NCBI GenBank assembly: GCA_035644395.1
Contig: DASQOR010000079.1
Span: 1-64,000 of the forward strand
Reading direction: 5' to 3'
DNA length: 64,000 nt
Origin: JBGPLJ01 sp035644395
GTDB lineage: Bacteria; Pseudomonadota; Gammaproteobacteria; Steroidobacterales; Steroidobacteraceae
Shown: positions 35,963 through 43,922 of the stretch, in pieces
Layout: the number at the start of each line of letters is the position of its first letter
How positions within the stretch are numbered: position 1 is the stretch's first letter
Notes under the pieces: generated by a model
Database searches by the model: none
What the model was told of the DNA's origin: nothing
What the model saw: only the letters and a program-made list of their open reading frames with translations
Translations under genes and position numbers: made by a program

Positions 35963-37150
35963 ATGGCGACTCACCATCCAGAACGCCGGCCCGCACCGAG
36001 AAACGGCCTCGTGCTCACGGGTGGCGGCGCGCGCTCGGCCTATCAGGTCGGCGTGCTCAAGGCGCTCGCGGAACTCACGCCGGCGAAGGCCCGCTGCCCC
36101 TTTCCAATCGTCACGGGCACCTCGGCCGGAGCCGTCTCGGCCGCCGTTCTCGCCTCCGATCCGCTGCGCTTTCGCGCGACCGTGCAGAATCTCGAACGGG
36201 TGTGGCGCGGATTTCATTGCGACCAGGTGTTCCGCTCGGACTCGCTGACCGTGCTGCGCTCGGGCCTGCACTGGCTCCTCGCCCTGATGTCCGGCGGCTT
36301 CCTGGCGAAGGCGCCGCGCTCGCTCCTCGACAACAGCCCGCTGCGCAAGCTCCTCTCGGAGCGCGTCAACTTCGGCCGCATTGCGGCCTCGATCCAGCGC
36401 GGCTCGCTCGACGCGGTCGCACTGTCTGCGACCGGCTATGCGAGCGCGCGCTCCATTGCGTTCTTCGACGGCGGGCCCGAGATCGCGCCCTGGGAACGCG
36501 TATTGCACTCGGGCGAGCGCTCGCGCCTGACGCTTGATCATCTGATGGCCAGCCTTGCCGTGCCGTTTCTCTTTCCGCCGGTGCAGATCAACGAGCAATT
36601 CTACGGCGACGGCGCGATGCGCCAGCTCGCCCCGCTCAGTCCCGCGATTCACCTCGGCGCGGATCGCCTGCTCGTGATCGGCGTACGCGCGCTCGGCGAT
36701 CGCGGCGCGCTCACGCCCGCGGACTATCCGAGCTCGCCGACTCCGGGGCAGATCTTCGGCTTCATGCTCGACACGCTCTTCAACGACCAGATCCAGGCGG
36801 ACCTCGAAAGGCTCGAGCGCGTCAATCACCTCGCCGCATCCTTCCGGGGCGGCGGCCTGCGCGAGGTGGAGGCGACCATCATTCTGCCGAGCGAGGACTT
36901 GCGGCGGATCGCCGCGCGGCATGCAGCAGACCTGCCGCGTTCGCTGCGCACGCTCATGCGTACGATGGGCGCGTACAACGAGAACGGCACACAGCTCATG
37001 AGCTACCTGATGTTCGAGGCGTCCTACACGCGCGAACTCATCAGCCTGGGCTACGCCGACGCCATGGCGCGTCGTGCCGACCTGATGCGGTTCGTCGAGC
37101 CGCCACCCGCCCTGTCGCCCGTCCCCGACGCAACCGCGCGCGCCGGCTAG
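35963..37150 (+). CDS. Patatin-like phospholipase
   Basis: A 395-aa serine lipase of the patatin fold. GLVLTGGGARSAYQVGVL provides the oxyanion hole, GTSAGA the catalytic Ser (GxSxG), and FYGDGA the Asp of the dyad. No clear signal peptide, so it is probably cytoplasmic or membrane-associated. An in-frame TTG at 35927 is an alternative start. The ATG has only a weak ribosome-binding site. It is convergent with rapZ, with palindrome copy 2 exactly filling the gap between their stop codons. Confidence 0.92.
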   Translation: MATHHPERRPAPRNGLVLTGGGARSAYQVGVLKALAELTPAKARCPFPIVTGTSAGAVSAAVLASDPLRFRATVQNLERVWRGFHCDQVFRSDSLTVLRSGLHWLLALMSGGFLAKAPRSLLDNSPLRKLLSERVNFGRIAASIQRGSLDAVALSATGYASARSIAFFDGGPEIAPWERVLHSGERSRLTLDHLMASLAVPFLFPPVQINEQFYGDGAMRQLAPLSPAIHLGADRLLVIGVRALGDRGALTPADYPSSPTPGQIFGFMLDTLFNDQIQADLERLERVNHLAASFRGGGLREVEATIILPSEDLRRIAARHAADLPRSLRTLMRTMGAYNENGTQLMSYLMFEASYTRELISLGYADAMARRADLMRFVEPPPALSPVPDATARAG

Positions 37151-37151
37151 C

Positions 37152-37228
37152 GGAAAATGGGGACATTCCTGATTTCCCGCTGACGTGCGAGCCAAGCACG
37201 GGGGAAATCAGGAATGTCCCCTTTTTCC
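37152..37228. repeat. Long palindrome between convergent genes (copy 2)
   Basis: Arms 37152-37178 and 37202-37228 are complementary over 27 bp with one mismatch and share the core GGGGACATTCCTGATTT with the copy at 4787-4854. The 23-base centre holds a second small stem (CGTGC 37184-37188 / GCACG 37196-37200), giving a nested hairpin. It starts 2 bases after the patatin stop and ends 2 bases before the rapZ stop. T-runs next to the stem suggest bidirectional termination. Confidence 0.9.
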
Positions 37229-37230
37229 TG

Positions 37231-38118
37231 TCAGTCGCTGAGTGAACGCGCATCGCCCGTGTCGGGCAGCGCGTTATGCCGGGCGAGGACGTGGCAGAAC
37301 TTCGTCGCGAAGTGGGCCGCCAGCCTGTCGGTGATGTAGACCGAGCGGTGCTGACCGCCGGTGCAGCCGATCGCGACCGTAAGATAGCTGCGGTTGGTGC
37401 GCTGGTACTCGGGTATCCACTTGTCGAGAAATCCCGAGATGTCGTCGATCATCCGCTGCACGGCGGCGTTCGACTCGAGAAAGGCGATCACCTGCGCGTC
37501 CCGACCGGTCTGCGCGCGCAAGGTCGGCTCCCAGTAGGGGTTCGGGAGCGAGCGCACGTCGAATACGAAGTCCGCATCGCCCGGGATGCCGTGCTTGAAG
37601 CCGAAGGATTCGAACATGATCGACAGGCGCCCCTCGCTGCGCTGCTCGACCCGCTTTCTCAGCAGCTCCCTCAACTCGTGCACGCTCATGCGCGTCGTGT
37701 CGATGACGAGGTCGGCCGCATCGGTCACGGGCTCGAGCAGGCGCCGTTCCGCGGCGATCGCTTCGCGCAGGCTGACGCCGTCGCGGCTCATCGGGTGCTT
37801 GCGGCGGGTCTCGCCGAAACGGTTCAGGAGTTCCTCGTCGCTCGCCTGCAGGAAGAGCACCTCGCAGGTGATGCCGCTGCGGCGCAGTTCGCCGACGATC
37901 GTCGGCACGCTGGCGATTTCCGACGTGGCGTTGCGCGCATCGAGCCCGACCGCGGCCCGCGAATAGTCGGCCTCGCTCGCGTGCACGGTGTGCGAGATGA
38001 AGGGCTTCAGGAGCGCGGCGGGAATGTTGTCGATGCAGTAGAAATCGAGATCCTCGAGCATGTGCAGCGCCACGCTCTTGCCGGACCCCGAGAGGCCGCT
38101 GACGATGATGAGCCGCAT
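37231..38118 (-). CDS. rapZ: RNase adapter protein RapZ
   Basis: A 295-aa P-loop protein that in E. coli binds GlmZ sRNA and glucosamine-6-phosphate and directs RNase E. Walker A reads SGLSGSGKSVALH (about residues 7-19), followed by DLDFYCIDNIP. The C-terminal domain has IGCTGGQHRSVYI and ends near HVLARHNAL. It lies 4 bases after hpf in the rpoN operon. ptsN, usually between them, is missing. Whether GlmY/GlmZ RNAs exist in this organism is unknown. Confidence 0.96.
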   Translation of the reverse strand: MRLIIVSGLSGSGKSVALHMLEDLDFYCIDNIPAALLKPFISHTVHASEADYSRAAVGLDARNATSEIASVPTIVGELRRSGITCEVLFLQASDEELLNRFGETRRKHPMSRDGVSLREAIAAERRLLEPVTDAADLVIDTTRMSVHELRELLRKRVEQRSEGRLSIMFESFGFKHGIPGDADFVFDVRSLPNPYWEPTLRAQTGRDAQVIAFLESNAAVQRMIDDISGFLDKWIPEYQRTNRSYLTVAIGCTGGQHRSVYITDRLAAHFATKFCHVLARHNALPDTGDARSLSD

Positions 38119-38122
38119 CGCA

Positions 38123-38449
38123 CTAGGCGCCGTTCGGCCGCCCGTGCGGAGCTTCGGCCGCGTGATGGTCCGTGAGCTTTTCCTTGCGCTTCTTCACCCG
38201 CCGGTCGAGCTTGTCGATGAGCGCGTCGATCGCGGCGTACATGTCGCCGTCGACGGCGTCGGCATGGATGCGCCCGCCCGTGAGCGACAGCGTCGCTTCG
38301 GCCTTGTGTCTCAATTTCTCGACGGTGAGCACGCAGTGTATGTCGATGACGTGATCGAAATGCCGCGCGATGCGCTCGAGCTTCTTCTCGACGTAGCCCT
38401 TGAGCGCAGGCGTGACTTCCACGTGATGACCGCTGAGATTGAGCTGCAT
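38123..38449 (-). CDS. hpf: Ribosome hibernation-promoting factor (HPF/YfiA family)
   Basis: A 108-aa short-form ribosome-binding protein that protects 70S ribosomes or promotes dimers in stationary phase. MQLNLSGHHVEVTPALKGYVEKKL and the basic HADAVDGDMYAAIDALIDKL segment are diagnostic. The C-terminus is basic and His-rich. It follows rpoN after 32 bases and precedes rapZ by 4, as in most gammaproteobacteria apart from the missing ptsN. Confidence 0.95.
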   Translation of the reverse strand: MQLNLSGHHVEVTPALKGYVEKKLERIARHFDHVIDIHCVLTVEKLRHKAEATLSLTGGRIHADAVDGDMYAAIDALIDKLDRRVKKRKEKLTDHHAAEAPHGRPNGA

Positions 38450-38481
38450 CGGCTTCTCCTTTTCTGGGCTGGACTGCGAGG

Positions 38482-39966
38482 CTAGCGCGGCGCCGCCTTC
38501 TTGCGTTCGTTCGAGGGCGAGATTCCCATCGCCTCACGGTATTTCGCCACTGTGCGCCGCGCGACCGGAATGCCTTCCTGCGACAGGAGCTCCGCGATGC
38601 GCCCGTCACTCAAGGGGCCGGCGGCGTCCTCCTGGGCGATGAGCTTGCGGATCTTGGCGCGGATCGCGGTCGAGGACATCTCGGTGCCGTCGTCAGCCGC
38701 CACGTGGCTCGAGAAGAAGTAGCGGAACTCGAACACGCCCCGCGGCGTATGCATGTACTTGGCGGTGGTGACGCGCGAGATCGTCGACTCGTGCATCTCG
38801 ATCGCCTCGGCGACGTCCTTCAGGATCATCGGCTGCATCGCCTCGTCGCCGTGCTCGAAGAACGCGGACTGGCGCTGTACGATCGAGCGGGCGACCTTGA
38901 GCAGCGTTTCGTGGCGGATCTCGAGGCTGCGCAACAGCCAGCGCGCTTCCTGCAGCTGCGCGCGCAGCATCGAATGATCGGCGTTGCGGCCGAGCAGGTC
39001 CGCGTAATTCTGGTTCACCCGCACCCGCGGCACGGTGGACGGGTTGATCTCGACGATCCAGCCATGGTCGCCACGGCGCACGAACACGTCGGGCACGACG
39101 TATTCGGCGGTCTGTGCATGGATGGAAGCGCCGGGTCGCGGCTGGCAGGCGCGCACGAGCGCGATCGCCACATCGACTTCCTCGTCGCTCACGCGCAGCT
39201 GCCGTCGCAAGAGGGCGAGCTGCTGCTCGGCGACCAGGCCGAGGTGTTCCGCGGCGATGCGCTTGGCGAGTTCGAGCTGCGGAGTCGCCGGGTCGAGCTG
39301 CGCGAGCTGCAGCTCGATGCATTCGCCGATCGACCGGGCTCCGATGCCGACGGGATCGAGCGTCTGCACCGCGGCGAGCACCCGGTCCATGTCCGCGGGC
39401 GTGCAGGCGACCTCCGGCAGGAGGTTGCGCTGGATTTCCTCGAGGCTGTCGCTCAGGTAGCCGTCGTCGTTGATGGCATCGACGATGGCGCGCGCGATGG
39501 CGAGATCGAGCGGGGAGAGGTGCGCGAGCTCGAGCTGCCAGAGCAGGTGATCCTGGAGTGTCTGGCCGCGCTGATCGGCAAATTCCTGCGACTTGTCCCC
39601 ATCGCCGCTCCAGACGGTGTCGCCGGTCGCGGCGGTCCTCTCCGTCCACGGGTCGTCGACCACCTCGACGTCGACTTCGTCGAATTCCTGGTCGTTCTTG
39701 TCTTCGCCGGTGCCATCGCGAGAGTCGTCGCGAATCTCCTCGCGAGCTTCCTCGCGGCTCTCGTCGCGCGTTTCGGGAGCTTCGTTGATTCCGGTCGCAT
39801 CGCCCGTGTCGTCGAGCGACTCGAGCATGACGTTCGACTCGAGCGCTTCGCGCACGTGCGCCTGCAGGTCGAGGGCAGGGAGCTGCAGCAGCCGTATGGC
39901 CTGCTGCAGCTGGGGCGTCATCGTCAGCTGCTGGCCGAGTCGCAGTTGCAGGGTGGGTTTCAGCAT
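38482..39966 (-). CDS. rpoN: RNA polymerase sigma-54 factor
   Basis: A 494-aa alternative sigma factor that directs RNA polymerase to -24/-12 promoters with enhancer-binding proteins. Region I is Gln-rich (QLRLGQQLTMTPQLQQAIRL). Region II is a long acidic stretch with RDESREEAREEIRDDSRD near residues 70-90. The helix-turn-helix lies in region III, and the C-terminal RpoN box reads ARRTVAKYRE. The start at MLKPTLQLRL is fixed by homology. lptB lies 148 bases upstream on the same strand. Confidence 0.97.
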   Translation of the reverse strand: MLKPTLQLRLGQQLTMTPQLQQAIRLLQLPALDLQAHVREALESNVMLESLDDTGDATGINEAPETRDESREEAREEIRDDSRDGTGEDKNDQEFDEVDVEVVDDPWTERTAATGDTVWSGDGDKSQEFADQRGQTLQDHLLWQLELAHLSPLDLAIARAIVDAINDDGYLSDSLEEIQRNLLPEVACTPADMDRVLAAVQTLDPVGIGARSIGECIELQLAQLDPATPQLELAKRIAAEHLGLVAEQQLALLRRQLRVSDEEVDVAIALVRACQPRPGASIHAQTAEYVVPDVFVRRGDHGWIVEINPSTVPRVRVNQNYADLLGRNADHSMLRAQLQEARWLLRSLEIRHETLLKVARSIVQRQSAFFEHGDEAMQPMILKDVAEAIEMHESTISRVTTAKYMHTPRGVFEFRYFFSSHVAADDGTEMSSTAIRAKIRKLIAQEDAAGPLSDGRIAELLSQEGIPVARRTVAKYREAMGISPSNERKKAAPR

Positions 39967-40114
39967 GGGTCTCGAGGAGTCTTCCGTACCGAAGTCTAGC
40001 GCGAAAAATCGGCCGTAAAGCACGGCGCGCAGGGACTGTGAACCGCGGCCCATGCAGGAAGCGTGCAATGGGCACAATCGCGAATAGATTCAGCGGCTTG
40101 GGTGCGTGAAAGTC

Positions 40115-40840
40115 TTACAGGCGGAAGTCGTGACCGAGGTAGACCTCGCGCACCTGGGGATGGGCCAGGATTTCTTCCGCGGTGCCCTGCGCCAGGACGA
40201 CGCCCTGGCTGACGATATAGGCGCGCCCGCAGATGCCGAGCGTCTCACGCACATTGTGATCCGTGATCAGCACGCCGATGCCGCGCGCCGTGAGCTGGCG
40301 GATGATGCGCTGGATATCGATGACCGACAGCGGGTCGACGCCGGCGAACGGCTCGTCGAGCAGCACGAATTTCGGTTCCGCCGCGAGCGCCCGCGCGATC
40401 TCGACGCGCCGCCGCTCGCCGCCCGACAGGCTGATGCCGAGATTGTCGCGGATGTGGCTGACGTGGAGCTCTTCCAGCAGCTCCGCGAGCCGCTGTTCGC
40501 GACCGTTCGCGTCAAGATCCGCCCGCGTTTCGAGGATCGCGAGCACGTTGTCCGCGACCGAGAGCTTGCGGAAAACCGAAGCCTCCTGCGGCAGGTAGCC
40601 AACCCCGAGCTGCGCGCGGCGATGCATCGGCAGGGCCGTGATGTCCTCGTCGTCGAGCACGATGCGGCCCTTCTGGCAGGGCACGAGCCCCACGATCATG
40701 TAAAAGGCCGTGGTCTTGCCGGCGCCGTTCGGCCCGAGGAGCCCGACCACTTCACCGCTCGCAACATCGAGCGACAGGTCGCGCAGAACCTGGCGGGACT
40801 TGTAGCTTTTCGCCAGCCCCGTAACCGTCAGCTGGCTCAT
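40115..40840 (-). CDS. lptB: LPS export ABC transporter ATP-binding protein LptB
   Basis: A 241-aa ATPase that powers LPS extraction from the inner membrane with LptFG (not in this window). Walker A GPNGAGKT, Q-loop LPQEASVF, signature LSGGERRR, Walker B FVLLDEPFAGVDP and H-loop ITDHNVRE are intact. Its ATG overlaps the lptA stop by four bases. Part of the kdsD-kdsC-lptC-lptA-lptB-rpoN run. Confidence 0.98.
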   Translation of the reverse strand: MSQLTVTGLAKSYKSRQVLRDLSLDVASGEVVGLLGPNGAGKTTAFYMIVGLVPCQKGRIVLDDEDITALPMHRRAQLGVGYLPQEASVFRKLSVADNVLAILETRADLDANGREQRLAELLEELHVSHIRDNLGISLSGGERRRVEIARALAAEPKFVLLDEPFAGVDPLSVIDIQRIIRQLTARGIGVLITDHNVRETLGICGRAYIVSQGVVLAQGTAEEILAHPQVREVYLGHDFRL

Positions 40841-41529
40841 TGCTTGGGATCCGCGGGCTCCGCAGCCGGCTTGCGGGTGCGCGGGATCGTGATATGGACG
40901 CGGCCTTCGCTCGTCGCGGGCGAGTTGGCGACGACGCGTTCGGCGCGGATGTCGTAGACGAGGATGTCGCCGCTCAGCTCGACCTCGCCGTCCGAGAGCC
41001 ATGCGTTTTCGGCGAGCCGGACGGTGCCGTTGCGCACGTCGTATTCGATGACGTTCGCGCGCCCCCGGGCGATCTGCGATGGCTGCTCGAGCGTCTGCTC
41101 GAAATTGGCCGGCGCGCCGTTGATCACGGCCCGCGCGATCTGGTTGTTGGCGAAGGTGACGTCCGCGCGGTCCGAGCTCAACGAGCCTTTTTCCATGCGG
41201 ATATGCACGTCGCCCGTCAGCTGCCACTGGCTGTTGTCGAAATTGAGCCCGGTGGCCGCGGCTTCGCCCGCATCGACGCGCAGCTTTCCCTGCGTGATGG
41301 TCACGGCATGAAAGAGCAGGCGGTTGCTCTTGCCGTCGAACTCCGTGGAGCGGGCGTCGACGAGGATGGGAAGGTCGCTCTCGAGGCCCGCAACGGCTGC
41401 TTCCGTCGCATGCGTGCGGGCCGGTACCGCCGGTGCGGCCGGAGCAGGCGCGCCGGTCGCGCCGCCCGCCGCTGCCGCGAGCGCGAGCAGGCCGGCGCTA
41501 GCGGCTGAACGGAGGGTTGAACTGACCAT
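40837..41529 (-). CDS. lptA: LPS transport periplasmic protein LptA
   Basis: A 230-aa periplasmic bridge protein with a signal peptide (about 1-27, ending GGATGA) and a Pro/Ala-rich linker. The OstA-like beta-jellyroll repeats include PILVDARSTEFDGKSNRLLF and LTGDVHIRMEKGSLSSDRADV. It carries LPS from LptC to LptD. The start overlaps lptC by 32 bases, and the C-terminal tail is basic and Pro-rich. Confidence 0.94.
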   Translation of the reverse strand: MVSSTLRSAASAGLLALAAAAGGATGAPAPAAPAVPARTHATEAAVAGLESDLPILVDARSTEFDGKSNRLLFHAVTITQGKLRVDAGEAAATGLNFDNSQWQLTGDVHIRMEKGSLSSDRADVTFANNQIARAVINGAPANFEQTLEQPSQIARGRANVIEYDVRNGTVRLAENAWLSDGEVELSGDILVYDIRAERVVANSPATSEGRVHITIPRTRKPAAEPADPKQ

Positions 41530-42067
41530 GTACGCGCGATTCTAGCTGCACGCGATGCTGCTTCAAGTCGGCATTGAGGCCGCGGGCCGTCAGCGCCCGC
41601 GTGCCCATCACGACCCGGACCTCGTCGTTCGTGTTGGCGATCGACTGCTCGGTGTCGAAGTCGAGCGTCGGCGTTTCGATGATGGCTTCGGGTCCCCCTT
41701 CGCCCACGGCGCCGCGGATCTGCACGTTGCCTGAGAGCCGGATGACCTTGGAGTCTTCCGGCACGACCCCGTGCTCGGCGGTCACGACCCAGTCATGCAC
41801 CTGCGCGCCGCTGTAGGTCAGGTGGAGGGTGGACAGGACCACGCTGTTATCGGCCGGCCGCTGCTCGATGCGTTCCGCGCGGATGCGCACCCGGGCTTTG
41901 CCGTCATCGCCGGTATCCGTGATGGTCGATGCGGTGAGGAAGTAGCCCGGCTGGTTGGCCGGCGTGACCGAGTCGCGACGCACATCGGTCGATTCGCCAC
42001 CGACGAACGACAGGCCAATGACGATGACGAAAGCGATGAGGACGAGGATGAGGAGGGCGCGCGTCAT
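41498..42067 (-). CDS. lptC: LPS export protein LptC
   Basis: A 189-aa bitopic inner-membrane protein. A single N-terminal helix (residues 4-22) anchors a periplasmic jellyroll that hands LPS from LptBFG to LptA. YFLTASTITDTGDDGKARVRI and YSGAQVHDWVVTAEHG are typical. Start overlaps the kdsC stop (ATGA) and its 3' end overlaps lptA, so the genes are tightly coupled. Confidence 0.93.
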   Translation of the reverse strand: MTRALLILVLIAFVIVIGLSFVGGESTDVRRDSVTPANQPGYFLTASTITDTGDDGKARVRIRAERIEQRPADNSVVLSTLHLTYSGAQVHDWVVTAEHGVVPEDSKVIRLSGNVQIRGAVGEGGPEAIIETPTLDFDTEQSIANTNDEVRVVMGTRALTARGLNADLKQHRVQLESRVHGQFNPPFSR

Positions 42068-42579
42068 GCTTGCGCCCGCAGCGCTTCCAGCACGAGCCGG
42101 TCGCAGACTTCGCGCACCGCGCCGCGTCCGCCGGCATGCTTCGTCACGTGGCGCGTCGCGAGCTTCACGTCCGGATGGGCGTCGGCGACGGCGAAGGCGA
42201 GGCCGACCGCGACCGCGAGCGCGAGATCGCTCGTGTCATCCACGATGCACGCGACGTCGTTCATGCTGATTTCGAGTTCGGCTGCGAGGCGCGAGACGGC
42301 GGCCAGCTTGTCGTCGCAACCCTGGACCAGATGGGCGATGTCGAGTTCCCGGCACCGGCTGACGACAGCCGGCGAGGTCCGCCCGGAAACGACGGCAACG
42401 GCGATTCCGGCGCGTTGCGCGAGCTTGATGCCGAGCCCGTCGCGGACGTGAAACACCTTGAGCGCTTCGCCGTCGGCGCCGAAATACAGTCGCCCGTCGG
42501 TCAGCACGCCGTCGACGTCGAGCACGAGCAAGCGGATGTTCGGCCGCTCGGAACCCCGTCGCGATTTGCGCTTCACCAC
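42064..42579 (-). CDS. kdsC: Kdo-8-phosphate phosphatase
   Basis: A 171-aa HAD-superfamily phosphatase (type C0) that releases Kdo before CMP activation. Motif I reads LLVLDVDGVLTDG, motif II VVSGRTSPAV, motif III Lys in QGCDDKL, motif IV VDDTSD; the last differs slightly from the usual GDDxxD. The start is GTG, overlapping the kdsD stop by one base (TAGTG). Kdo made here supplies waaA and kdkA, encoded 35 kb away. Confidence 0.95.
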   Translation of the reverse strand: MVKRKSRRGSERPNIRLLVLDVDGVLTDGRLYFGADGEALKVFHVRDGLGIKLAQRAGIAVAVVSGRTSPAVVSRCRELDIAHLVQGCDDKLAAVSRLAAELEISMNDVACIVDDTSDLALAVAVGLAFAVADAHPDVKLATRHVTKHAGGRGAVREVCDRLVLEALRAQA

Positions 42580-43571
42580 TAGATGACACCTGCCCGGAAG
42601 AGGTCATGGATGTTGAGCGCGCCGATCAGCACGTTGTCGTCATCGACGACGAGGAGTTGCGTGATGTGGTGCTTCTCCATCAGGTGAACCGCTTCGGCGG
42701 CGAGCATGCGCGGGCCGATGCTCTTGCCTTGCCGCGTCATGACCTGGCGCATGCGTGTCGCGTGCACGTCCACCAGCCCATCGAGCGCCCGGCGCAGGTC
42801 GCCGTCCGTGAATACCCCGACCACATGCCGGTCGGCATCGACGATGGCCGTCATGCCGAGGCCCTTGCGGCTCATCTCGACGAGCCCGGCCGCGAGCGGC
42901 GTGTCGAGGCCCACCAGCGGAATCTCATCGCCCTTGCGCATCACGTCCTCGACATGCAGCAGCAGGCGCCGGCCCAGGCTGCCGCCCGGATGCGAGAGCG
43001 CGAACTCGTGCTCCGTGAAACCGCGGCATTCGAGCAGCGCCACCGCCAGCGCATCGCCCATCGCGAGCGTGGCGGTGGTGCTCGCGGTCGGTGCGAGATT
43101 GAGCGGGCAGGCTTCCGCGGGCACGCTGACGTCCAGATTCACGGCGGCCACTCTCGCGAGCGTCGAGTCACGGCCGCCGGTGAGCGTGATGAGGGGAATG
43201 CCGAGACGCTTGAGGTACGGGAGCAGCGTCACGATTTCCTCGGTTTCACCGGAATTCGATATCGCGAGCACGGCGTCCTGGCGGGTGATCATGCCGGCGT
43301 CGCCGTGGCTCGCCTCGCCCGGGTGCAGGAAGAAACTCGGCGTACCGGTGCTGGCGAGCGTCGCGGCGATCTTTCTGCCGACGTGGCCGGACTTGCCCAT
43401 CCCGGAGACGATCACGCGGCCCTGGCGGCTGCTGCACTCGAGGCACAGGACGCAGGCGCGAGCGAACTCGCTGCCGAGCCGTCCGACGAGCGCCCCGACC
43501 GCCTCCGCTTCGGTGGCCAGCGCCTTCCTGCCGAGGGCGATCAATGCTGCGTCGTCGAGTCGGGCCGTCAT
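42579..43571 (-). CDS. kdsD: D-arabinose-5-phosphate isomerase
   Basis: A 330-aa enzyme converting ribulose-5-phosphate to arabinose-5-phosphate, the first Kdo step. An SIS domain (VIVSGMGKSGHVGRKIAATLASTGTPSFFLHPGEASHGDAGM, here split across about residues 55-100, then ISNSGETEEI) precedes two CBS domains. An upstream in-frame ATG at 43601 is possible, but the GGGGATGAAGGC context favours 43571. It is divergent from ibaG with only about 100 bases between them, where mla genes normally lie. Confidence 0.96.
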   Translation of the reverse strand: MTARLDDAALIALGRKALATEAEAVGALVGRLGSEFARACVLCLECSSRQGRVIVSGMGKSGHVGRKIAATLASTGTPSFFLHPGEASHGDAGMITRQDAVLAISNSGETEEIVTLLPYLKRLGIPLITLTGGRDSTLARVAAVNLDVSVPAEACPLNLAPTASTTATLAMGDALAVALLECRGFTEHEFALSHPGGSLGRRLLLHVEDVMRKGDEIPLVGLDTPLAAGLVEMSRKGLGMTAIVDADRHVVGVFTDGDLRRALDGLVDVHATRMRQVMTRQGKSIGPRMLAAEAVHLMEKHHITQLLVVDDDNVLIGALNIHDLFRAGVI

Positions 43572-43672
43572 GCCTTCATCCCCGTGGAACGGGCGCATCA
43601 TAGCGCCCCGACTGTTTCAGTGCCGCAGGCTTTTCTTTACTATCTGCGGCCCGTTAGAGCCATTGGCACCCC

Positions 43673-43912
43673 ATGAAACCCGAAGAAATCGCCGCACTCA
43701 TCCGATCGCAGCTGCCATCCGCGGAGGCGCGCGTTGCGAGCCCGGACGAGGTCCATTTCGAAGCGGTGGTGATCGCAAGCGAGTTCGCAGGCAAGCGCAC
43801 GCTCGAACGCCACCGGCTTGTCTACAGCGCGCTCGGCGGGCGCATGGGCCGCGAGATCCACGCGCTCGCATTGCAGGTGTTCACGCCCGAGGAATGGGCC
43901 GCGCGCCCCTGA
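43673..43912 (+). CDS. ibaG: BolA family protein IbaG
   Basis: A 79-aa BolA-fold protein, partner of monothiol glutaredoxin in iron-sulfur and acid-stress physiology. EVHFEAVVIASEFAGKRTLERHRLVYSAL includes the conserved strand and Arg/His region, and IHALALQVFTPEEW the C-terminal motif. Ten bases before murA on the same strand, the arrangement seen in E. coli and Pseudomonas. A TACTAT -10-like element lies at 43638-43643, without a good -35. Confidence 0.94.
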   Translation: MKPEEIAALIRSQLPSAEARVASPDEVHFEAVVIASEFAGKRTLERHRLVYSALGGRMGREIHALALQVFTPEEWAARP

Positions 43913-43922
43913 GGCAATTGCG

